From: a virus
DNA: 64,000 nt
Virus record (IMG/VR): IMGVR_UViG_3300025106_000001
Span: 39,798-103,797 of that record
Reading direction: 5' to 3' (one strand)
The notes beneath the pieces were generated by a model. The model made no database searches, had not been told where the DNA came from, and saw only the letters and a program-made list of their open reading frames with translations. Shown one piece after another: positions 39,509 to 47,444 of the stretch (position 1 is the first letter of the stretch; the number at the start of each line of letters is the position of its first letter). Made by a program: the position numbers and the translations under genes.

Positions 39509-39736
39509 TTAATATGTACCCGTTGTGGTACAATCATGAAAATCTTTTCTTTTTATAACATGGAATCCTTTGATTTTCTTTAGAGCCCACCAGTTTTCTT
39601 TACAGTCTTTCTCTTTATATCCATCAAAGTATCCAATTGGTATCGGTTTAAATGTCCATCCATAAGAATACGTAATATGGTGTATTCTGTGTACATTGGT
39701 AATAAACTGAATAAATCTTAATATCTTCTTTTTCAT
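39509..39736 (-). CDS. Small basic aromatic protein, 75 aa
   Basis: Start at 39736 (MKKKILRFIQFITNVHR) chosen because GGGGG precedes it; the longer frame overlaps the gene upstream. Rich in His, Tyr, Trp and Lys. Last gene of the replication and recombination operon. Unknown. Confidence 0.6.
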   Translation of the reverse strand: MKKKILRFIQFITNVHRIHHITYSYGWTFKPIPIGYFDGYKEKDCKENWWALKKIKGFHVIKRKDFHDCTTTGTY

Positions 39737-39752
39737 ATTCAGTATACCCCCA

Positions 39753-40079
39753 TTACTTCTTCTTACTAAGTTGTATCCACAATTGTAATTGTGGTGCTCT
39801 GAATTGATGTACTGTATTTCTGAGTTTAAATAGCTCGGTTGATACACGGAATTTTTTCTCAAACCCATCTAAGACTTTAGCAGTTTCTTCTTCACTTAGC
39901 TTATTGTATGGAGTTTCAATATCGAACTGTTCTTTCAGAATCTTTTTATACTCGATTTTGTACGTTCCGATATTCATGTGATTGTGTGTCTTTTTGAAAT
40001 CATATTCCTCCCAATAGATAAGTCCCATGTCCATTTCTTTGCCAATCAACTCTTTTAATCTAGTAATATTTGTAGACAT
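39753..40079 (-). CDS. Hypothetical protein, 108 aa
   Basis: Begins MSTNITRLKELIGKEMDMG after GATGGGGGTTATAAA; helical, basic C-terminus (WIQLSKKK). Its position right after the DnaB-like helicase suggests a helicase accessory or loader role, but no motif supports this. Confidence 0.65.
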   Translation of the reverse strand: MSTNITRLKELIGKEMDMGLIYWEEYDFKKTHNHMNIGTYKIEYKKILKEQFDIETPYNKLSEEETAKVLDGFEKKFRVSTELFKLRNTVHQFRAPQLQLWIQLSKKK

Positions 40080-40097
40080 TTTATAACCCCCATCACT

Positions 40098-41756
40098 TTA
40101 TTTTCTTGAATTTATTGCACATGCAAATTCAAAGATATCACTATCATTGTCATCATCAATGACCTCACGTTCAGTTGCATTTCTCTTACCTTTCTTGTTT
40201 CCAAGCTCAACACCCTCGAAGTCTGATGATAAGCTTTCTTCAGATAATGGTTTATCAAGACCCATGTCATCAATAAGCTGCATCCTATTACCCATAACGA
40301 ATGGATGATTGAAGTAACCTAAATCATTAGGGTCTCTATACCTTATCTTAACTCTCTTGAATGTTAGATAATATTGACCAGTATCACGTTTCTTCTCAAC
40401 GTTAATAATACAGCACCAGTCTGAGTTTTCTACAACTTCCCAAGCACTACCTACATTAGCTCTACCAACAAATCTTGCTAAGTCTTCTTTATTAGCTTGC
40501 ATTGCGGCATCTACTGCTCCAGCACCTGCCCTATTTAACTGATGAGCTGTTATAACTGGTATATCTAACTCTGTTGCCAAATTCTTTAATTCGTTTGTTA
40601 CATTCTTTAATTCTTCTTTTTCATCCTTTGCTTTTTCAGCAGGTCTGATTCTCTTAATATAGTCAAGAATTAAAGCTATAACTTCTTTGTTGTCATCTGA
40701 TAATTCCTCTATAATTGTATAGAGGTCATTGGTATCAATACTTCTATTTGGATAGTATTTAATGATGATATCAATATCTTCGTCATCTTTAAGTATGAGT
40801 TCCCCTTGTTCCTTAAGCATCTTAACAACTTGTTTAGCTGTGAAGTTTCTGATATCATCAGGGGTAACTGTCATATTAAATAGACGTTCAATTGATTCTT
40901 CCACAGAGTTTTCCATGGTGACTAATAACACACATGGACTCTTTCCTGCTTTCTTTGTCATTACACCCTTGTTGAACTTCTTAATATCTCTTGCAGTTTT
41001 CAACAAGATACCTGACTTAAATCCTGCTGGAAGACCCATATACATATAAAGTCTCTTAGACTGGTATCCAGGAGCTAATATTTGATTAAGCTTCTGAAGT
41101 CCTGTCTTGAGTATTCTTGATGGGTCTTTCAGTCTATTAACTATATCAGTTACATTATCTTCGAAAGTTTCAGGGTCTAAGCTGAATGTATCAACTTCTT
41201 CAACAACCTTAATCTTTCTACTATTATTAACTATAACCTTACATATACTCAGCAACTCATTATTTATTTCTTGAAATGAGTCATAATCACCTGAGTCTAA
41301 TTTCTCCACCGTTGAATATAGGTGGTCTTTGTAATTAAATAAGTCGGCATATTGAAGTCTATCTTCTACTGCCTTATTTATAAACTTTATTTCCTCGAAA
41401 TTAATTCTCTTATATATTTCAAGGTTCTTTATTATTTCGTCATTCTCTTTATTATAGTTGTCAGTTCGACAAAAGTTAATTATTACATTTTCATTCTCCA
41501 TGCCGAGCTCAAGTCTTGCTTTCAATGCTCTATTTATAAAATTAAGTCTAGCCTCTAGTTGCTCATTGCCTTCATATACCCTTTCATCTATTATTGTAAA
41601 TAACTTATTCATACTTGTTAAGGACTTTCTAGTAATCTGTGCTGACTTCTTAAACAAGTATCCTACTAACATATTTAGCATTGTAATATCGAATTTTAGT
41701 GGTATTTTCTTTTGCTCATATTCAACTAGCTTGAATTTATTATTTCTAGACACCAT
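40098..41756 (-). CDS. DnaB-like replicative helicase
   Basis: 552 aa. An N-terminal helical region of about 200 residues without the usual DnaB-N signature, then a RecA-type motor: KTGLQKLNQILAPG (the DnaB 'TG...LD....G' entry), a modified Walker A GLPAGFKSG (241-249), LLVTMENSVEESIERL (H1a 'SlEMs...l..Rl'), Walker B ALILDYIKRI (361-370), H3 VITAHQLNR and a C-terminal arginine-rich FKRVKIRYRD. It would unwind the fork as a hexamer. The start overlaps the SbcD-like gene by 11 bases and lies behind AGTTAGGGGG. Confidence 0.88.
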   Translation of the reverse strand: MVSRNNKFKLVEYEQKKIPLKFDITMLNMLVGYLFKKSAQITRKSLTSMNKLFTIIDERVYEGNEQLEARLNFINRALKARLELGMENENVIINFCRTDNYNKENDEIIKNLEIYKRINFEEIKFINKAVEDRLQYADLFNYKDHLYSTVEKLDSGDYDSFQEINNELLSICKVIVNNSRKIKVVEEVDTFSLDPETFEDNVTDIVNRLKDPSRILKTGLQKLNQILAPGYQSKRLYMYMGLPAGFKSGILLKTARDIKKFNKGVMTKKAGKSPCVLLVTMENSVEESIERLFNMTVTPDDIRNFTAKQVVKMLKEQGELILKDDEDIDIIIKYYPNRSIDTNDLYTIIEELSDDNKEVIALILDYIKRIRPAEKAKDEKEELKNVTNELKNLATELDIPVITAHQLNRAGAGAVDAAMQANKEDLARFVGRANVGSAWEVVENSDWCCIINVEKKRDTGQYYLTFKRVKIRYRDPNDLGYFNHPFVMGNRMQLIDDMGLDKPLSEESLSSDFEGVELGNKKGKRNATEREVIDDDNDSDIFEFACAINSRK

Positions 41757-42933
41757 GCTGAGACCCCCTAACTCTTAACTGCTCATAAAGATATTGTCTC
41801 ATCTTATTTACAGGAATGTTTCTGTTGTATTTTTCTTTAATAAACAATGAAAGTTTCTCCTCATGGCTCAGCGTTTTATCGAATATAAATCCATATCGTG
41901 TTAATAATAGATTTATCTTTTCTTCTGTTTCTTTCTTTTGTCGAAGCTTCTTGTTGTTATTAATCTTTGTCTTTATATTTGGATATTTATTAAAGACATC
42001 ATTAATCATATTCACCAATAATGGCGATTTGTCGTATTCCTCAGGTATATTTATCTCAAGTCTCAAATAATCAATTACAAGAGAATTTGCTAACTTAATT
42101 AGATAATCTACTTGTTCAGTTTCAGATTTATCAAATATTGGCGAAGTATAGTCTATAGTAATAGTATCATATTTCCTCGCTTTCTTATTGACAATAAACT
42201 CTGTCATGAAATTACTGCTGTCAGTTTCATATGATACGGTATAAAACCCTTTATCTTCTTCTTCACCAAAACTCCATCTTGAAAATGAACCAACATAAAT
42301 AAATCTATCATTAATGACCTGAGGTGTATGAATATGTCCAAAGAATACAGGTCCTTTGCATATTCTGAGCAATTCTTCTGATTTAAATACAGGAGCTTTA
42401 GCCATAGTTTCTTCACTCTCCTGCCTTGAAGCTACGAATACAACTTCTGACACTAAACCATGTCCGAATATCATATCATATTCTTGGTCAAAATAGTCCT
42501 TATAATATTCATCCTTGTCTTCTACATATTCCTCTGGTATATATAGAACCTTCATATCGTCAAATAACATTTCTGTTCCAACTGTGTCTATAATCTTAAA
42601 GTCATACTTGCTCATTTTGATTATAGACTCAAATATTTCTAATTGTTTATTGTCATGACTTTCAGTACCTTTAACTATCCTAAGTTTAGCATTTTTCTTC
42701 TCACAGATGTCTAATAATCTCATCAGTATTTGAAATGCATACTTAGCGTGGTCTGAATTCATTGATAACTTAGTGTGGAAGAAATCTCCACAAATAACTA
42801 TAAAATCAAGGATTGCTAGTCCTTCTAGATATTCTAGAGCCTCTTCCTTAAACTCATTGTATAGTATAACAGGTTTAAACGCACCTGTATGAACGTCAGC
42901 GAAAATGGCTCCAACATACGGATTATTTTGCAA
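41746..42933 (-). CDS. SbcD/Mre11-like DNA exonuclease subunit
   Basis: 395 aa. Calcineurin-type phosphoesterase motifs: FADVHTG, VICGDFFHTK, GTESHDNKQ (a GTxSHD variant of the usual GNHD), FGHGLVSE and FFGHIHTPQ. These define the nuclease partner of SbcC/Rad50 (T4 gp47). A TTG at 42933, six bases after GGGGGG, is preferred to the ATG at 42951, which has no ribosome site. It overlaps the upstream gene by 11 bases. No SbcC/Rad50 partner is in the window. Role: end resection or break processing with the recombinase at 16734. Confidence 0.82.
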   Translation of the reverse strand: MQNNPYVGAIFADVHTGAFKPVILYNEFKEEALEYLEGLAILDFIVICGDFFHTKLSMNSDHAKYAFQILMRLLDICEKKNAKLRIVKGTESHDNKQLEIFESIIKMSKYDFKIIDTVGTEMLFDDMKVLYIPEEYVEDKDEYYKDYFDQEYDMIFGHGLVSEVVFVASRQESEETMAKAPVFKSEELLRICKGPVFFGHIHTPQVINDRFIYVGSFSRWSFGEEEDKGFYTVSYETDSSNFMTEFIVNKKARKYDTITIDYTSPIFDKSETEQVDYLIKLANSLVIDYLRLEINIPEEYDKSPLLVNMINDVFNKYPNIKTKINNNKKLRQKKETEEKINLLLTRYGFIFDKTLSHEEKLSLFIKEKYNRNIPVNKMRQYLYEQLRVRGSQHGV

Positions 42934-43579
42934 GTATATCCCCCCATCCATGCTCTATATTCAAGTCGTACCAGTTATGAAATACTTCCACGAGTTTTAT
43001 GAATACGTCAATATACCTTTGTATCTCCTCCCTTGTTATAAACTTTTCATTATAACCTGAGTTATTAATAATTATAATCGCCAATTGTTCTACTTCATAT
43101 CCAGCCTCTTCTAACATTATACAGTAAGCTGCTAACTGAAGGAACATAGACGAATAAGGTTTCTTTGATGTTTTGAAGTCTAATACTGTCTTTTTACCAT
43201 CGACTTCACCGTAAAAATCTATTGTACCACCAAATCTTTTGCTGGTAAATTGTTTTTCCATGAATGTAGGTTTCACTTCATGTGTCCTTTTCCATTCAAG
43301 GAAGCTGTTCATATACATCATTGCAGTAGCTTTACCACATTTTCTTGTCCCAATCCATATAACATACTTATCCATTAAGTAACTATATATCAATTGATGC
43401 ACTAATGTGCCAATAGTAGCTGATGCATCTAACACTTCATCGACATTTTGTCTCTTGAAGCCTAAATAATTAGCCCATTTAACAAGGGCAGGTTTATTTA
43501 AAATCTTTAATACGGTCGTTGCACTAGGCACTTCTATATTATCACTATTAAAATACTGAGTATGCCCACTATTATACAT
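42923..43579 (-). CDS. PD-(D/E)XK nuclease (RecB/Cas4-like)
   Basis: 218 aa from the ATG at 43579 (GAGGAGGGGTG). GTLVHQLIY carries the family histidine; GGTIDFYGEVDGKKTVLDFKTSK (about residues 117-139) is the D...D-x-K active site; LQLAAYCIML supplies the Q-x-x-x-Y motif of RecB/Cas4-type nucleases. No iron-sulphur cysteine cluster is visible, so it is closer to phage exonucleases than to Cas4. First gene of the operon 43579-39509, under a TATATTAT promoter. Confidence 0.85.
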   Translation of the reverse strand: MYNSGHTQYFNSDNIEVPSATTVLKILNKPALVKWANYLGFKRQNVDEVLDASATIGTLVHQLIYSYLMDKYVIWIGTRKCGKATAMMYMNSFLEWKRTHEVKPTFMEKQFTSKRFGGTIDFYGEVDGKKTVLDFKTSKKPYSSMFLQLAAYCIMLEEAGYEVEQLAIIIINNSGYNEKFITREEIQRYIDVFIKLVEVFHNWYDLNIEHGWGDILAK

Positions 43580-43599
43580 TTTCACCCCTCCTCGGTTAT

Positions 43600-43607
43600 A
43601 TAATATA
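43600..43607 (-). promoter_or_regulatory. TATATTAT-class promoter for nuclease-helicase operon
   Basis: GAGTATATATTATATAACC, 21 bases before the start. Confidence 0.55.
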
Positions 43608-43687
43608 TACTCTTAATTTGTTTTATATTAAAGTTTGTCAAAAAATATTTTAATAATCAGAGACTATTTTTTCTTACATACTATGGA

Positions 43688-43699
43688 AACATACTAATA
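43688..43699 (+). promoter_or_regulatory. AACA-N6-TA late-class promoter for 43730-44680
   Basis: AACATACTAATA, 31 bases before the start; opens the 20-kb plus-strand late block. Confidence 0.5.
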
Positions 43700-43729
43700 A
43701 TATTAAAAAGTGTGAAAGGATGTGGTAAT

Positions 43730-44680
43730 ATGTCATTCAAAACGCTTCAAGATACCTTCATATATAGGAATCTTAATCAAAGCGGGGCAGTTACAAACAA
43801 TATAGCCAAAATATTACAAAATGGAACTGTTCTCAAGAAGAACAACCTTGAAGAGGCATTTATGATAATAAACAAGAACTTTAAATTCCCATTAAAGTAT
43901 AAAGTTCTTAATGAAGTTGAAACTGGGGATATCATGCTTATGTATTCACCAGATGGGGCTAAAATACCTTCATGTATGCCATTCTTCTTAACTAAAAATG
44001 CTGCTGATAAAGTAGTAGCTGTTGTTGTAGTTGATGTGTATGGTACAATGAATAAAGAAAACGGCAATGTTAACATTGACCCTAAGAAACTTTATACAAT
44101 GATTGAATCTGCATATCTTGCTAAGCTCTGCTATCATTACAGTAAGCAAATAGCAACTCGTAATGTTATCATTACAAACGGTTCTGCGGTGTACTCAAAC
44201 ATGTTCGTTAGAGTATTAAATAAGAAATATGCATTAAATGTTGATAAGAGCAAAATGCATAAGGTACTATTCCTTGCAAGCAAGTTCTATCTTATCAATA
44301 TGCTGGGTTTAACCGATAGTGAAATGGTTACTAACTATGCACTTAAAAATTGTGTAAATGGTAATCCTTTCGTTTTAAAAGAGATTAATGATATGATGGT
44401 TCCAGAAGATTTCACTGACTTCTCAACATTTGTTAAGGCTCTAACAAAAGAGGGTATGAATCTAGGACTTAAAGATTTAACTGTAAGGAGCTACATGGAG
44501 GCATATATTCATATGTATGATGCAGCAGCATTACTGGCATTAGAATCATTTCCCTATTTTCTTTACAACGTTTTGTCAGTTACTAATGGGGCGTATATAA
44601 ACAATCAATATGTCCTTGAGGATATTGTAGACGTTAATGGGGCTAAGATTTATGCCGACCTTATGACTCTCGATAAATAA
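43730..44680 (+). CDS. Probable virion protein, 316 aa
   Basis: ATG at 43730 preceded by AAAGGATGTGG. Mixed alpha/beta: a strand AADKVVAVVVVDVYGTM, helical YTMIESAYLAKLCYHY, then helical C-terminus. No family recognised. Late promoter and place at the head of the late block make a structural or assembly function likely. Confidence 0.65.
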   Translation: MSFKTLQDTFIYRNLNQSGAVTNNIAKILQNGTVLKKNNLEEAFMIINKNFKFPLKYKVLNEVETGDIMLMYSPDGAKIPSCMPFFLTKNAADKVVAVVVVDVYGTMNKENGNVNIDPKKLYTMIESAYLAKLCYHYSKQIATRNVIITNGSAVYSNMFVRVLNKKYALNVDKSKMHKVLFLASKFYLINMLGLTDSEMVTNYALKNCVNGNPFVLKEINDMMVPEDFTDFSTFVKALTKEGMNLGLKDLTVRSYMEAYIHMYDAAALLALESFPYFLYNVLSVTNGAYINNQYVLEDIVDVNGAKIYADLMTLDK

Positions 44681-44693
44681 GGAGGGATAGAAC

Positions 44694-45182
44694 ATGAGTA
44701 TTGAAATTATGAAAGATAATCTGAGGAATATTGATTCTAACAATATTATCAGGTTAATTTCTGATGTTGTGTTATACAATATCGACAAAGTGCGTGATTT
44801 TAAGGAAAACGAAATATACTATCGTAATGATGTCATATATAGAAATGACGCTGCTGATGGTAAGTATAAACTTCACGTATGTAAAAAAGAATCAGTTACT
44901 GGTGTTTTCAACCCTGATGATTGGGATATTTATACTTTCAGATTAGAAAGAAATTCTGTCATATTAGAGTCAGAATTCAAATCTCCTGGTGATGGAACTA
45001 CTGTATGTCCTATTAATCAACCATTGTATGATGTTGATAAGGATTCATTAGTTATATATCACAGTGTTAGGGGTAGGCTCTTTAGGACTAGAGATTGGAC
45101 TTTAAACTCTGATAGATTAACAATAACATTAAAGTTTGGGTTAAATACTGGTGAGTTGATTTTATTTGAAGTCCACAAATAA
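44694..45182 (+). CDS. Tail-associated protein with CBM5/12-like segment, 162 aa
   Basis: Residues 38-78 (FKENEIYYRNDVIYR, then YKLHVCKKE and FNPDDWDIY) follow the chitin-binding CBM5/12 pattern 'Y..Gd.V.y.g..Y.c...h.g..P....W' often found in phage tail and fibre proteins. The second half is beta-rich (FRTRDWTLNSDRLTITLKF). Probably binds cell-surface glycan as a tail component. Thirteen bases after the previous gene. Confidence 0.65.
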   Translation: MSIEIMKDNLRNIDSNNIIRLISDVVLYNIDKVRDFKENEIYYRNDVIYRNDAADGKYKLHVCKKESVTGVFNPDDWDIYTFRLERNSVILESEFKSPGDGTTVCPINQPLYDVDKDSLVIYHSVRGRLFRTRDWTLNSDRLTITLKFGLNTGELILFEVHK

Positions 45183-45190
45183 GAAAATAA

Positions 45191-45231
45191 GGTTAAATGG
45201 TGTTAATCACCATTTAACTTTTATTTTTTTA
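45191..45231 (+). terminator. Intrinsic terminator
   Basis: Thirteen-position stem AGGTTAAATGGTG then a T-rich run that leads into the next late promoter. Confidence 0.8.
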
Positions 45232-45243
45232 ACATTCTATTAA
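45232..45243 (+). promoter_or_regulatory. AACA-N6-TA late-class promoter for first amidase
   Basis: AACATTCTATTA, 30 bases before the start. Confidence 0.5.
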
Positions 45244-45273
45244 GAATCTATAACAAAGAAGGAGTGACAACCC

Positions 45274-46428
45274 ATGCTAAAAGTATGGTTAGACCCTGGT
45301 CATGGTGGCTCTGATCCTGGTGCCGTTTCTGGTAACTTAATTGAAAAACACATGAATCTCACAACAGCAATTGCTTGTAAGGTAGAACTTGAGAGACATG
45401 GTGTTATTGTTGGAATGTCCCGAACAACTGACATTTATCTCGATCTTGATGAAAGATGTGCTTTGTCAAATGCTTGGGGACCTGATTTCTTTGTGTCCAT
45501 TCACTACAATGCTGGTGGTGGGGATGGGGTGGAAGCCATCCATAGTATCTTCCACGGAATGACAGATGATATTTTAGCATCACGTATCGTTAACAGAATC
45601 GTGTCCGAATTAGGACAAAATACTAGACCAAAGCCAACCTACACAAGATTAAATTCAAGAGGAACTGACTATTATGGCGTTATTAGAGGTAACAATGCAC
45701 CTCCTGTAATTGTTGAAGGAGCATTTGTTGATAGTGCCGATAGTAAAATAGTGGATACTGTTGAAGAACAACAAAGATTTGGGATTGCTATAGCTCATGG
45801 CATATTGGATGCCGCTGGAATGCCTACTCAAAATGGTGCACCAGTAATTCCTGTACAGAAGCCAAAAGCAAACCCTGGAATAACTTGCCTCAGAAGAGGA
45901 GATAAGAGTACAACAGTTATGGAAATGCAATTAAAGCTCGTTAAACTTGGATATCAACTATCTGCTGATGGAGATTTTGGTCCAAGAACAGAAGCTGCTG
46001 TTAAAGCATTCCAATTAAAGTATCTTGGTGCAGGAGAAGATGATGGTGTTGCAGGTCCTAAGACATTAGGAAAGCTTAATGAAGCTATTGCAGAACTAAA
46101 TAAACCTGTTCCTGGTGGCTCTAGTAAAGTTAGAGCATACCAAGAGTTAACAAGAGCTCTTGGAATAACAGACAAGAATGGAAATCTTCTTGATGTTGAT
46201 GGTAGTGTTGGTGCTTTAACAAAGAGTACCTATGCTAAGATGCCAGTTCTTAGAATTGGTAGTAGGGGAGAGGCTGTTAGATGGGTTCAAACTGCTGTTG
46301 GGGCAGATCCAGATGGATGTTTCGGACCGCTTACAGCAGGAAAAATTAAAGAATATCAATGGAATCATCACATTGCTGATGATAGCGTTGTAGGACCAAA
46401 TACCTACAGAGTATTGGTAGAAGGTTAA
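45274..46428 (+). CDS. Endolysin: N-acetylmuramoyl-L-alanine amidase with two PG-binding domains
   Basis: 384 aa. Amidase_3 domain 1-185 with zinc ligands His10 (LDPGHGG), Glu24 and His77 (SIHYNAGGG) and catalytic Glu148 (VIVEGAF). Two peptidoglycan-binding domains follow, about 206-270 (DGDFGPRTEAAVKAFQ) and 305-384 (GSRGEAVRWVQ). It cuts the bond between muramic acid and the stem peptide. No signal peptide, so release needs a holin not identified here. Its own late promoter and terminators make it a single-gene unit. A tail lysin is the alternative role. Confidence 0.9.
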   Translation: MLKVWLDPGHGGSDPGAVSGNLIEKHMNLTTAIACKVELERHGVIVGMSRTTDIYLDLDERCALSNAWGPDFFVSIHYNAGGGDGVEAIHSIFHGMTDDILASRIVNRIVSELGQNTRPKPTYTRLNSRGTDYYGVIRGNNAPPVIVEGAFVDSADSKIVDTVEEQQRFGIAIAHGILDAAGMPTQNGAPVIPVQKPKANPGITCLRRGDKSTTVMEMQLKLVKLGYQLSADGDFGPRTEAAVKAFQLKYLGAGEDDGVAGPKTLGKLNEAIAELNKPVPGGSSKVRAYQELTRALGITDKNGNLLDVDGSVGALTKSTYAKMPVLRIGSRGEAVRWVQTAVGADPDGCFGPLTAGKIKEYQWNHHIADDSVVGPNTYRVLVEG

Positions 46429-46433
46429 AGGTG

Positions 46434-46470
46434 AGGAATCGTGTTTTATATCACGATTCCTTATTTTTTA
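46434..46470 (+). terminator. Intrinsic terminator after first amidase
   Basis: Stem GGAATCGTG with an eight-base loop, then TTATTTTTTATG. Confidence 0.8.
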
Positions 46471-46490
46471 TGTATTTTTTTCATATCACA

Positions 46491-46502
46491 AACATTAAAT
46501 TA
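46491..46502 (+). promoter_or_regulatory. AACA-N6-TA late-class promoter for second amidase
   Basis: AACATTAAATTA, 23 bases before the start. Confidence 0.5.
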
Positions 46503-46525
46503 ATAAAAAGAAAGGGGCTGATAAT

Positions 46526-47314
46526 ATGCCAAAGGTATGGTTAGACGCTGGACATGGTGGAAATGAACCTGGTGCTGTAGCAAATGGTCTTGTTGAAAAG
46601 AACATGAATCTTGTTACAACACTAAAATGTAAAGAGGTACTTGTTCGGCATGGGTTAACAGTGGGATTAACACGAAGCGATGATAGGTATGTTGGACTTA
46701 CAGAAAGATGCGACATGGCTAATAAATGGGGAGCTGACTATTTTGTTTCAATCCATTACAATGCTGGTGGTGGAGACGGAGCTGAGGCTATCCATAGCAT
46801 TTTCTACGGAAAAGGCACTGATTTAGCTAAAAAAGTTGTTGAAAGAGTTCATACTGTAACAGGTCAAAACTTTAGACCTAACCCAACATTCTCAAAAAAA
46901 AGCACAAATGGGAAAACAGATTACTACGGTGTAATCAGACAAACTGATATGACTGCAATTATCGTTGAAGGAGCCTTCATCGACAATGATGTTGACAAAC
47001 AGATAGTGGATACTATCCCAGAACAACAGAAGATGGGTATTGCGATTGCTTATGGTATCCTTGACCACTTAGGAATTGCTATATTACCTGAAGCAGCAGT
47101 TCCATCAAATGAAGTATATGGAGTAACAACTGCTAAAATGCTTAATGTGAGATCAGGTAGGGGCACAAATTACCCTGTTATCTGTGAATTAGAAATGAAT
47201 ACTAGAGTTAAATTAATGAACCTCCAAAATGGTTGGTGGTCAATTCCTGTGCCTACAACAGTTATTTCGTCAGGTATAGGATTTGTGAGTGCAACTTATA
47301 TACGAAAGTTATAA
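46526..47314 (+). CDS. Endolysin-type amidase with SH3 domain
   Basis: 262 aa. The Amidase_3 domain (1-185; LDAGHGG, VSIHYNAGGG, IIVEGAFID) is closely similar to that of the gene before it, so the pair arose by duplication. The C-terminus (about 200-262) is instead a bacterial SH3 domain (AKMLNVRSGRGTNYPVI, then NGWWSIPV). Ribosome site AAAGGGGCTG. Having two amidases with different wall-binding ends suggests one for lysis and one for the virion, or two host-wall specificities. Confidence 0.9.
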   Translation: MPKVWLDAGHGGNEPGAVANGLVEKNMNLVTTLKCKEVLVRHGLTVGLTRSDDRYVGLTERCDMANKWGADYFVSIHYNAGGGDGAEAIHSIFYGKGTDLAKKVVERVHTVTGQNFRPNPTFSKKSTNGKTDYYGVIRQTDMTAIIVEGAFIDNDVDKQIVDTIPEQQKMGIAIAYGILDHLGIAILPEAAVPSNEVYGVTTAKMLNVRSGRGTNYPVICELEMNTRVKLMNLQNGWWSIPVPTTVISSGIGFVSATYIRKL

Positions 47315-47325
47315 AATGCTAAATA

Positions 47326-47365
47326 TGGGATGTAAGCAATTGCTTTTAAGCTTGCTTACATCCCA
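47326..47365 (+). terminator. Probable terminator after second amidase
   Basis: Fourteen-pair stem TGGGATGTAAGCAA, strong but without a clear T-tract (CATTTGCCCTTT). Confidence 0.55.
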
Positions 47366-47403
47366 CATTTGCCCTTTAACTCGGAATAATTTTGGTTATT
47401 AAA

Positions 47404-47415
47404 AACAATTTAATA
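47404..47415 (+). promoter_or_regulatory. AACA-N6-TA late-class promoter of fibre block
   Basis: AACAATTTAATA, 29 bases before the start of the first fibre gene. No further promoter or terminator was seen between the fibre genes, so the 15-kb run is probably one operon. Confidence 0.5.
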
Positions 47416-47444
47416 AAGAAATAGCTAGAAAGGAGTGATTTTTT

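Noticed and set aside
43730-44680. Assignment as major capsid or portal protein because it opens the late block.
   Set aside because: No HK97-fold or portal motif is recognisable; position alone is not enough.
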